DNA of 39,908 nucleotides, taken from NCBI GenBank assembly GCA_002344075.1, contig DDTM01000038.1:1-39908 (forward strand). Direction: 5' to 3'. Both the position numbers and the translations under genes were made by a program. Below the pieces are notes generated by a model. The model saw only the letters and a program-made list of their open reading frames with translations, made no database searches and had not been told where the DNA came from. Position 1 is the first letter of the stretch; each line of letters starts with the position of its first letter. This DNA comes from Bacteroidetes bacterium UBA2364 (lineage in GTDB: Bacteria > Bacteroidota > Rhodothermia > Rhodothermales > UBA2364). Of this stretch, positions 1 through 6,947 are shown one piece after another.

Positions 1-63
1 CCATCGTGGAATACGATTAAGGCCGATCAAAAATCGTCTAATGGATATCTCCAACCTCCGTAA
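1..63 (+). other. Possible tail of an upstream gene
   Basis: From the window edge a plus-strand frame stays open for 20 codons and stops with TAA at 61-63. A second frame stops at 18-20. Nothing in the translated tails is recognisable, so neither can be called a gene. The hairpin with a T-run at 108-131 fits a plus-strand transcript ending here, which is the only support for a gene running in from the left. Confidence 0.2.
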
Positions 64-107
64 AAACGCCTTTATAGGACATGCTTGATAAAAGCCTACA
101 CCAAGAA

Positions 108-131
108 ATAGCGGCACGCTATGCCTTTTTT
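108..131 (+). terminator. Candidate intrinsic terminator
   Basis: A perfect 6-bp stem (ATAGCG / CGCTAT, loop GCA) is followed after three bases by six T. An alternative GGCA/TGCC stem abuts the T-run directly. It would end a plus-strand gene entering from outside the window, facing the minus-strand LytTR gene. Confidence 0.4.
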
Positions 132-177
132 CGGCTTAAGACGCCAAATTTAAACAAAGCGTATTTTATAATGACGA

Positions 178-1131
178 TTAGTTCATGGAAGACCGCACCT
201 TGTTCATCCGTTTGGCCAGTTTAGGTTGAAAGCGCCGCGAAACGGGAATTGGCGTTGGGATATCCTTTAATTTCAGCCGATAGCCTTGCGCATTTCCAAT
301 CACTTCCTCCACTTTTTCCAAATTTACAATATAGGCACGATGACACCGGAAGAAATTACACAGGTCTTCCAGTTCCAGTTCAACTTTCTTGAGCGTGCTT
401 CGGAACAGGTATTGAGACAAAACACCTTGCTCGTTTAAATAGTGTACCTGTACATAATTATCGGCAGCCACCATATAACGCAAACAGGTGGGCGCTACCT
501 CGAAAGATTCTTTCATGTTTTCGGAATTCAGTACCACCACGTTCTGTGGTTTGCAAGGCACGTCAGGTGTTTGTGCAATGGGTGCGGGGAGTGGTATCTC
601 CTCCTTTAGAGGCGATTTCTGCACTACTACCGAATTATGCTCTGCCAAATGTGCCGACCAGATCTGCGCCTGACGAATGTGTGCCTGTAGGGTACGCAAG
701 TATAACCACATCAAAAAAAGGCCCGCTGGAATGATGGTGATGGCGCCCAACTTAAGGCTTCCCATAACAACAAAATGCCAGTCGGGTGACGTTATGCCAG
801 CAAAATATGCGTAAATCATCAGCGCCACAACCACTGTCCCAAAAGACCAGATGGTATAGAGCAGTGCCGAGGACACTTTCCAGTTTTGCTCGTCAAGTCC
901 ATGACCGAACCACACTCGAAGACCAAGTCCATTCAAGGAAACGACTACAAAACTGATAATGATTGCTTCCAAGGCACGATGGAAATACAATGAAGAGTGA
1001 AATATATCTACTCCAAAAGGCTTGAAAACACTTACAAAAATAAATACAAAAAGCAGAAATCCAGCATTCATCCATAACTGATCACGCATTCTGCTAATAA
1101 CAGGAAAAGGCTTGTTTAGAAAAGACCACAT
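178..1131 (-). CDS. Membrane-anchored LytTR-domain transcriptional regulator
   Basis: This is a DNA-binding regulator of the LytTR family tethered to the inner membrane. The first ~145 residues hold four hydrophobic segments (about 22-40, 53-75, 88-110, 120-145). A linker to ~200 follows, then a C-terminal LytTR domain (about 205-312). The domain shows family landmarks: YMVAADNYVQVHY near 219-231, the FFRCHRAYIVN core at 260-270, and a VSRRF motif at 297-301. It has no receiver domain and no histidine kinase next to it, so the membrane part probably senses or anchors without phosphotransfer; this is inference. Such 4TM-LytTR proteins are common in Bacteroidota. It is divergent from the YedA-like exporter across about 170 bp (172 bp to the start I chose), so it may regulate that gene. 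The first ATG gives a complete first helix. Confidence 0.85.
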   Translation of the reverse strand: MWSFLNKPFPVISRMRDQLWMNAGFLLFVFIFVSVFKPFGVDIFHSSLYFHRALEAIIISFVVVSLNGLGLRVWFGHGLDEQNWKVSSALLYTIWSFGTVVVALMIYAYFAGITSPDWHFVVMGSLKLGAITIIPAGLFLMWLYLRTLQAHIRQAQIWSAHLAEHNSVVVQKSPLKEEIPLPAPIAQTPDVPCKPQNVVVLNSENMKESFEVAPTCLRYMVAADNYVQVHYLNEQGVLSQYLFRSTLKKVELELEDLCNFFRCHRAYIVNLEKVEEVIGNAQGYRLKLKDIPTPIPVSRRFQPKLAKRMNKVRSSMN

Positions 1132-1302
1132 AAGAAAAGACTATCACAAATAAGAATATTAAGATACAATGTTTTGGTTGTTGATATTGAGGTCAGAATG
1201 AAATCAAACAGGATTCATGAAGATTTATTCATAAACAAAATTCCCTCTGTAGATGCTCCTTACCTTATGTTTTCATTCAAATCATATACACTCCCATCGT
1301 TT

Positions 1303-2220
1303 ATGGCCTCACGTAAGGTATTGATTTTATTGTCTTTTTCTGCAATTTATCTTATTTGGGGATCAACCTTTCTGGCCGTGCATGTAGCTTTAAAGGAAAT
1401 CCCGCCATTTATTTTGTCGGGTGGTCGGTACTTTATAAGTGGTGTGTTGATATTGCTTTGGGCCTCTCTGAAGGGCCTTCCTCGTCCTACGCTCCGACAA
1501 ACCGGCAATGCGGCTTTTGTTGGCGTTTTGTTGCTTGCGGGCGGAAACGGACTGCTTGCATGGAGTATGCAACGGGTTCCATCGGGCATGGCTTCGTTAA
1601 TTGTGACGGCAGGCCCAATGTGGCTGGTACTCATTCAATGGTATTGGAAACGCACCGAAAGGCCCTCCCTTCAAACATGGAGTGGGTTACTAATCGGTAT
1701 GGTGGGCATGGCGGTTCTTATTGGGCCGGATTCTTTGTACCACCTTCCACAAGTACGGCCAATAGATATTGCCATGATGCTGGTGGCCAGTTTGTTTTGG
1801 AATTTTGGTGCGGTGTATTCGACAGATGCCGATATGCCCGCCAATCCATTTATGATGACGGGGATCGAAATGCTGGTCGGCGGATTTGCTCAATTTATTA
1901 TCGGATTGTTTACAGGTGATTGGCTACGCTTCCATCCAACTACGGTTTCCACCGAATCTTGGATGTGGCTTGTCTATCTCGTAGTTTTCGGCTCGGTCAT
2001 AGGTTTTACTTCTTATGCATGGCTGATTCGCAATGTCAACCCAGTAAAAGTAGCCACACACACGTTTGTAAATCCCATTGTGGCGGTTTGTTTGGGTTGG
2101 TTGGTGGCAGGTGAACCCTTTACCCCCCATATGGCAACCTCAGCCATACTGATGGTAGGTGCAGTGGCGCTCCTAACAATAGAAAAGTTGCGAAAAGCCC
2201 CCAAGCTGAATCCTGCTTGA
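1303..2220 (+). CDS. YedA-like EamA/DMT-family transporter
   Basis: This is an inner-membrane transporter of the drug/metabolite superfamily with two EamA repeats and about ten helices; the substrate is unknown. The N-terminus (YLIWGSTFLAVHVALKEIPP), the GGRYF motif, the SMQRVPSGMASLIVTAGP segment and the late LIRNVNPVKVATHTFVNPIVA stretch resemble E. coli YedA closely. I chose the ATG at 1303 (305 aa) because it puts the first helix at the N-terminus. The frame stays open to an ATG at 1174, but that would add 43 polar residues before the first membrane segment, which is not seen in the family. It is divergent from the LytTR gene, and the histidine phosphatase follows 62 bp later, past a hairpin. 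Confidence 0.88.
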   Translation: MASRKVLILLSFSAIYLIWGSTFLAVHVALKEIPPFILSGGRYFISGVLILLWASLKGLPRPTLRQTGNAAFVGVLLLAGGNGLLAWSMQRVPSGMASLIVTAGPMWLVLIQWYWKRTERPSLQTWSGLLIGMVGMAVLIGPDSLYHLPQVRPIDIAMMLVASLFWNFGAVYSTDADMPANPFMMTGIEMLVGGFAQFIIGLFTGDWLRFHPTTVSTESWMWLVYLVVFGSVIGFTSYAWLIRNVNPVKVATHTFVNPIVAVCLGWLVAGEPFTPHMATSAILMVGAVALLTIEKLRKAPKLNPA

Positions 2221-2223
2221 TTG

Positions 2224-2248
2224 TACGGATGGATCTATTTCATCCGTA
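2224..2248 (+). terminator. Hairpin after the YedA-like gene
   Basis: A perfect 8-bp stem (TACGGATG / CATCCGTA, 9-base loop) begins three bases after the stop codon. No T-run follows, so this is either a weak terminator or a 3'-end stabiliser. Confidence 0.4.
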
Positions 2249-2282
2249 ACTTGAACCCCTAACCCTTTAATCTGTAAGCAAT

Positions 2283-2804
2283 ATGCAACGTTTTTTATAT
2301 CTCCTTGTATTCTGTATAAGTTGTTTGGGTAACATCAACGCCCAGACGTGTACCATCCCTACCACCGTCATTTTGGTGCGTCATGCCGAGAAAGCGCTCG
2401 ATCAGGGCAATGATCCCTCGTTGACTGAATTTGGAAAAGCAAGGGCAAACCAACTGGTAGATCGTTTGACAGATGCTAATATCGCCGCACTTTATGCTAC
2501 ACAATTTAAACGAACACAAGAAACCCTTCTCCCATTAGGTCAAAGACACGCTTTGCCCATTGTGGTTTTGGACGTCTCTCAGAGCAATTGGGAACTCTTT
2601 CCCGAAACCTTGAAAAAGCATATTTTAGCGAACCATTGCGGCAAAGTCGCGGTGGTAGCACATCATTCCAATACCATTCCACGCATTATTAATGCGTGGA
2701 CAGGGACAAACATGAAAGACATAGAGGAGACCGATTATGGCAATTTGTTTCTCCTAACGCTTCAACCCCATAGTAAGGCAACCCTGATTCGTGCCCGCTT
2801 TTGA
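2283..2804 (+). CDS. Secreted histidine phosphatase superfamily protein
   Basis: This belongs to the branch-1 histidine phosphatase (phosphoglycerate-mutase-like) superfamily, which transfers phosphate through a phosphohistidine. The catalytic RHAE motif lies at 33-36 just after the first strand. A conserved arginine lies in YATQFKRTQET (70-80), and the second histidine in VVAHHSNT (125-131). A hydrophobic N-terminus (about 1-20, ending NINA before Q) looks like a signal peptide, suggesting a periplasmic enzyme. At 173 aa it is a minimal, SixA/phytase-like version. The stop at 2802-2804 is followed two bases later by the ATG of the Ig-like lipoprotein, so the two are co-transcribed. The substrate cannot be inferred. 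Confidence 0.85.
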   Translation: MQRFLYLLVFCISCLGNINAQTCTIPTTVILVRHAEKALDQGNDPSLTEFGKARANQLVDRLTDANIAALYATQFKRTQETLLPLGQRHALPIVVLDVSQSNWELFPETLKKHILANHCGKVAVVAHHSNTIPRIINAWTGTNMKDIEETDYGNLFLLTLQPHSKATLIRARF

Positions 2805-2806
2805 GT

Positions 2807-4597
2807 ATGCGCCCCCTTTCAATCTGGTTTATCTATTTTATCATTGGCTCGATCTTTGGCTTGGGCGGATGTGCCACGCCCGTTGCTCCGACGGGTGGCA
2901 AACCAAGCACTATTCCGCCCAAACTTATCTCGTCTCAACCGGCAAACCAAGCTGTTCAGGTAAATAGTACAAGTATTAAACTGCTATTTAGCGACTATTT
3001 GGATCTGGCCAGTTTCCCCAAAGCCCTCAGCATCACACCGTCTTTCCGACAACCGATGCGGGTGCGGTGGCAAGGGCGAGAAGCAGAAGTAATTTTCCCA
3101 GAGCCACTCCGCACGGGAACCACCTATGTACTTCAATTGGGAACCGATTTGCGGGATTGGAATGGCGTAGCACTCAAAGAGCCAATTGTCATCGCTTTTT
3201 CTACGGGCGAAAAACTAAACAAGGCTGAACTAAGTGGTTTGGTTTTGGAACCAAAGCAGGGAAACCCCATGCCGCAGGCCGATGTTTTTGCATGGCTGGG
3301 TACGGATAAGCCCGATTTTTCCCGCGACCCCGACTACCACGCCCAATCCGGTGGCGATGGTCGTTTTACGTTCCATTATTTGCCGGAGTCTCCGGTTTTT
3401 GTAGTCGCAACACAAGACCGCAACCGCAACCGCCGTCTTGACCCCAACGAACCACTCGGTCTTCCACCTTTTCGGGTGTTACGTGCTGAAATTCCCGACA
3501 CAACGACCAGTAGCCCCCCAAAACCTTTGGGGCGGTACAATCCACTGCCGCCTTTTAATCGTCTACCAGCTGACAGCACCACAGGACGCCTGCTTATACC
3601 CAATGCCCCATCCAAGCCTCTACGTTGGTTTTTGGCTAAGTCCGACACCACTGCACCCGTTTTTCGCTCTGTCCGTATGCTTTCGGCCAAACGCTTGGCC
3701 CTTACGTTCTCGGAACCGGTCACTTTTTTAGATTCTAAACGGGGAAGATGGCACCTTACTGACTCGGTGCGGAATACGCCTGTCGGCATACGTACATCAT
3801 ATCAACTACCTACAAACCCCAGAGTGGTCTATGTTGTGGCAGACTCCATGATAGCGCATCGCCATCGGCTTACGTTTGCGGATCTTGCAGACAGTACGGG
3901 CAACCGTCTACGAGAGGCCTCCTTTGGCTTTTCAGGCACCTCACAGGCCGATACATTACGCATGAGATTCATCGGGTTTGGACCAGAACCACCCGTAAAA
4001 TTGGTACGGAATGTAGCCTTGCTATGGGCAGATGCGTGGCCCAAATTGCAGTTTAGCCTTCCACCGGATACCAATTTTTTAGCACGCTATGTGTCTGTCA
4101 CTGATACACTTGGGGCTGAAAAACCATATACATGGCGCACCGACGATGGAACCACCATACACATTCTACCCCAATCCCTTGAGCCTGGCGTACCCGTCCG
4201 CATCACTGTAGATGCCCACTTTCAGCAAAGAAAACAGCCGTTTGTCCGTACTTTCGAGCGACTCCGGAACGACGAACGCGGTAGCATTGTCGGAAAAATT
4301 CAGGGTGCTGGAACCTCGCCCGTTTGGGTAGAACTGATTCCAGTACCTCCTTCTCGGTTAGACTTGGCTTTTTATCGTACCCAAACAGACTCCAGCGGTC
4401 AGTATGTGTTTAAAAATCTGCCAGAGGGTACCTATCGCTTGAGGGCCTTTCGGGACGTGAACCTAAATGGAAAATGGGATGGGGGCAGCTTAGAGCCTTT
4501 TGCACCTGCCGAACATATCGTCTGGAGCAAAGAACCCATCGCACTTCGTACTCGTTGGGAAAATGAGGCCCCTCCCATGATTTTTGAGGAGGAATAA
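2807..4597 (+). CDS. Ig-like domain lipoprotein (SbsA-type Ig-like N-terminus)
   Basis: This is a surface or periplasmic lipoprotein. After an N-terminal membrane segment there is a lipobox LGGC, giving a lipidated Cys around residue 22. The stretch just after (PPKLISSQPANQAVQVNSTS) and the following ~90 residues match the bacterial Ig-like (SbsA/Big_5) domain that opens many Bacteroidota lipoproteins of this size. A second Ig-like segment appears near 280-380. A carboxypeptidase-regulatory/SdrB-type fold (SSGQYVFKNLPEGTYRLRAFRDVNLNGKWD) lies near the C-terminus. The role is unknown; such proteins are presumed structural or adhesive. The start could be the ATG at 2807, or a TTG at 2801 that overlaps the upstream stop; I prefer the ATG. 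It is followed six bases later by the metallopeptidase gene. Confidence 0.8.
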   Translation: MRPLSIWFIYFIIGSIFGLGGCATPVAPTGGKPSTIPPKLISSQPANQAVQVNSTSIKLLFSDYLDLASFPKALSITPSFRQPMRVRWQGREAEVIFPEPLRTGTTYVLQLGTDLRDWNGVALKEPIVIAFSTGEKLNKAELSGLVLEPKQGNPMPQADVFAWLGTDKPDFSRDPDYHAQSGGDGRFTFHYLPESPVFVVATQDRNRNRRLDPNEPLGLPPFRVLRAEIPDTTTSSPPKPLGRYNPLPPFNRLPADSTTGRLLIPNAPSKPLRWFLAKSDTTAPVFRSVRMLSAKRLALTFSEPVTFLDSKRGRWHLTDSVRNTPVGIRTSYQLPTNPRVVYVVADSMIAHRHRLTFADLADSTGNRLREASFGFSGTSQADTLRMRFIGFGPEPPVKLVRNVALLWADAWPKLQFSLPPDTNFLARYVSVTDTLGAEKPYTWRTDDGTTIHILPQSLEPGVPVRITVDAHFQQRKQPFVRTFERLRNDERGSIVGKIQGAGTSPVWVELIPVPPSRLDLAFYRTQTDSSGQYVFKNLPEGTYRLRAFRDVNLNGKWDGGSLEPFAPAEHIVWSKEPIALRTRWENEAPPMIFEEE

Positions 4598-4603
4598 ATA
4601 CCC

Positions 4604-5725
4604 ATGCTTTCCACCCCTGAAGAAACAGACGCCGTGCTTACCGCTTCTCGGTTGCGGCTCCGCCTCAAGTCTCCTTTCTTTGCCACACTTGCGCTTTTTG
4701 CCGAATACCGTATAGACGAGTCTTTAGAAACGGCTGCAACTGATGGGAAAGATATTCTAATCAACCCCACCTATGCCGCATCTCTTACAAGCGAGGCATT
4801 AGATGGCCTCTTGCTCCACGAGATCCTACACGCAGCCCTCCGACATACCATACGGCTAAGGGAACGCGACGGGTATTTGTGGAATATTGCTGCCGACGTG
4901 GTGGTGAATGGCATTATTGCCCGTCACGGTGGTTTTACACTTCCTGAAGGTGCAATTCGGATGGAAAAATGGGAAGCCTTTTCGGTGGAGGAAGTCTATG
5001 ACTTACTCATGAAGCGCACCAAGAAAACCACCTTGCCTATGCCAGATTTGCGTTATCACCGCGCCATTGAAATGGGAGGCCAGGGCGCGGACGAACTGGA
5101 GGCACATTGGCAACATGCACTTGAACAAGCCAATGCAGTAGCGGTAATGGGGCGCGGAAACAATGGACTGGGAATCCACCGCGAATTTAGAAAACTCTCT
5201 GCACCACCTTTAGATTGGCGAACCCATCTCAGCCGCTTTTTAATCCGTACCCCACACGACTTTGAGGGATTTGATCGGCGGTTTATAGGAAAAGGTTTGT
5301 ATTTAGATAGTTTAGATGGCCAAAGTCTGCGCATATTTATTGTAATAGACACTTCCGGATCGGTCACGGATGGAGACTTGGGTCGTTTTTTGGCCGAAGT
5401 TCAAGGGATATTGGGAACATACCCGCACATCCTTGCCGACCTGTATTATTTGGACGCAACCCTCTATGGCCCGTTTTCCCTCTATGATCCAACCACCACC
5501 CCGCCACCGATGGGCGCTGGAGGAACATCCTTTATTCCGTTCTTCGACCACATAGCCCGTTTGGACGAGGCACAACAACAAAATGCGGTCGTGGTTTTTC
5601 TTACGGACGGCGAGGGGCTTTTCCCCGAAAGACCGCCACTATTACCCGTACTTTGGGTTGTTACAACTGGCGGGCGGCCCAGCGAGCGTTTCCCTTTTGG
5701 CGAAGTATTGCGGATGACAGGGTAA
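4604..5725 (+). CDS. DUF2201-type putative metallopeptidase with VWA-like domain
   Basis: This 373-residue cytoplasmic protein has two parts. The N-terminal part (about 1-190) carries a zincin-type motif HEILH at 72-76 with a further His at 81, within LLLHEILHAALRH. The C-terminal part (about 240-373) is VWA-like, with DTSGS at 249-253 forming the metal-ion-dependent adhesion site, and a later FLTDGEG strand. This arrangement is the one seen in the DUF2201 / VWA-like metallopeptidase family, which usually sits beside a MoxR-type AAA+ ATPase. No such ATPase is next to it here. It lies six bases after the Ig-like lipoprotein and ends the cluster. The peptidase activity is predicted from the motif only. 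Confidence 0.85.
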   Translation: MLSTPEETDAVLTASRLRLRLKSPFFATLALFAEYRIDESLETAATDGKDILINPTYAASLTSEALDGLLLHEILHAALRHTIRLRERDGYLWNIAADVVVNGIIARHGGFTLPEGAIRMEKWEAFSVEEVYDLLMKRTKKTTLPMPDLRYHRAIEMGGQGADELEAHWQHALEQANAVAVMGRGNNGLGIHREFRKLSAPPLDWRTHLSRFLIRTPHDFEGFDRRFIGKGLYLDSLDGQSLRIFIVIDTSGSVTDGDLGRFLAEVQGILGTYPHILADLYYLDATLYGPFSLYDPTTTPPPMGAGGTSFIPFFDHIARLDEAQQQNAVVVFLTDGEGLFPERPPLLPVLWVVTTGGRPSERFPFGEVLRMTG

Positions 5726-5739
5726 GCGCCATTAGACCG

Positions 5740-5757
5740 AAGCGATTTGCTTTTTTT
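5740..5757 (+). terminator. Weak candidate terminator after the metallopeptidase gene
   Basis: A short AAGC / GCTT stem (5-base loop) runs straight into five further T, 14 bases after the stop codon. The stem is only four base pairs, so this is tentative. Confidence 0.3.
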
Positions 5758-5943
5758 CGCCCCAATTCTTAGATCAGACATTTCTCCTTGTAAATCAACA
5801 TTCATCAGGTCTTAAGATGTTTACTTCATATCCGTCCATCGAAAAAGAACCCTATGTACTGCTTGATTGAGCCCTTTTACAATAAGTTTATCCATCCATA
5901 AAATACCAATAATTATTTTCCTTCAGTGGATCTATATTTCAGT

Positions 5944-6306
5944 TTATCGTAAAATCTTTTCCATTTTTCTTCCTTTTGCCAATTCATCTACTAATTTATC
6001 CAAAAATCTTACCTTTTTGGTTAATGGATTATCAATCTCTTCAATCCTATAACCACAAATGCTTCCTTTAATAAGGGGGGCATTAGTAGGATGTAAAAAG
6101 GCATATTTAAAAAATGTTTCAAATGTTACCCTTTCATCTATAAGTTCTTTAATTTTCATATCGTTAAACCCGGTCAACCATTCTATAACTTGGTGTAGTT
6201 CTTTCTTTGTTCTGCCTTTCTTCTCAACTTTAGACAAGTAATGAGGATAAACCGATGCAAATATCATTTGTGCTATTCGTAGATTATGTTCGACCGTTGT
6301 TTTCAT
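5944..6306 (-). CDS. DUF2200 family protein
   Basis: This is a 120-residue cytoplasmic protein of unknown biochemical role. It matches the DUF2200 family over nearly its whole length. Visible family landmarks are FASVYPHYLSKVEKKGRTK (about 16-34), EVIEWLTGF-like HQVIEWLTGF (about 38-47), a GSICGYRIEEIDNPL stretch, and the closing LDKLVDELAKGRKMEKILR. The length is normal for the family. The surrounding DNA is strikingly AT-rich (16 G+C in bases 5941-6000 by hand count) compared with the coding regions on either side. It is an isolated minus-strand gene between two plus-strand units, beside a structured repeat. This suggests acquisition by horizontal transfer. Confidence 0.85.
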   Translation of the reverse strand: MKTTVEHNLRIAQMIFASVYPHYLSKVEKKGRTKKELHQVIEWLTGFNDMKIKELIDERVTFETFFKYAFLHPTNAPLIKGSICGYRIEEIDNPLTKKVRFLDKLVDELAKGRKMEKILR

Positions 6307-6390
6307 TTTTATTTATTGCTTTTTTGAATGATTTAATATTGTCTTATCCTGGTTAATCTTTGTCCAAAGAAGATTATTTGGCGAGCGTAT

Positions 6391-6565
6391 TTCAAAAATG
6401 CCAATATACAGATGACCCACTTAGATTAGGTGAATCTTTACTTGCCGTTGAGAAAAGCTCCGTAGGAGCGGCATCATAACAGAACCCGTAAGGGCGATAC
6501 CACATGAGAAGACATCTGATCAGCATAAAATGTGAAAGAGGTGTTCATAAGGTAATTTGGGAAGT
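6391..6565 (+). repeat. Structured intergenic repeat, copy A
   Basis: This shares blocks in the same order and orientation with copy B at 9490-9677. The blocks are an AAATGCCAAT start, a TTAGRTTAGGYGAA block, a hairpin GCTCC-GTA-GGAGC followed by GRCATCATA, a second small hairpin CCC-GTAA-GGG, and a GGTGTTCA..GGTA..T.GGGAAG end. The first hairpin is a perfect 5-bp stem. Copy A lacks an insertion of about 50 bases present in copy B. Confidence 0.7.
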
Positions 6566-6771
6566 TTTGAAATACATCCTTATTTGGCTGTATTTACCAA
6601 GCGTTAGCGTTTATCTATGGTTTAACCTAAAAAGAAACTACAGAAAACAATCTTGAAAGTCAAAACTTATAGCCTCTACCAGACGGTCCTCTACTGGAGC
6701 CTTTTCTCTTTGAGGCCTTGGTAATAATAAACCAAGAATACAACTTTCATTTTTAATAAAACCAAATTAAG

Positions 6772-6802
6772 TTTGGTGTAAAGTGTAAATAACAATACAT
6801 TG
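6772..6802 (+). promoter_or_regulatory. Candidate Bacteroidota-type promoter of thrA
   Basis: A TTTG (6772-6775) is followed after 20 bases by TACATTG (6796-6802), close to the -33 TTTG / -7 TAnnTTTG pattern of Bacteroidota primary sigma factors. Transcription would start near 6809, leaving a leader of about 140 bases before the thrA start I prefer. Confidence 0.35.
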
Positions 6803-6947
6803 TTCTGAGAAAATGAACTTGCGTCAATTATTATTCTTTCGCAAAAAAACAGCGAAGTTTCGCTTCTTAAATAAAATCACATCTGAAAGTGGTTTGCATC
6901 CCGTAGTTTCTATGCCTGAAAAAATAGTCAATCAAGGTAAGAACGCA

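Larger units (their letters stand above)
6307..6947. other. Long intergenic stretch upstream of thrA
   Basis: No convincing gene is seen. The first part holds copy A of a structured repeat (6391-6565), annotated separately. The 3' part holds a candidate promoter (6772-6802) and a probable untranslated leader of thrA. A GCCTC/GAGGC pair (6672-6676, 6712-6716) could form a long-loop hairpin, but no Thr/Ile-rich leader peptide, as in classic thr attenuators, is visible. Confidence 0.5.

Noticed and set aside
1174..1302. N-terminal extension of the YedA-like transporter
   Set aside because: The added polar 43 residues precede the first helix and have no match in the family; the ATG at 1303 is better.
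6600..6812. A threonine attenuator with leader peptide ahead of thrA
   Set aside because: No short frame rich in Thr and Ile codons followed by a terminator hairpin could be found.
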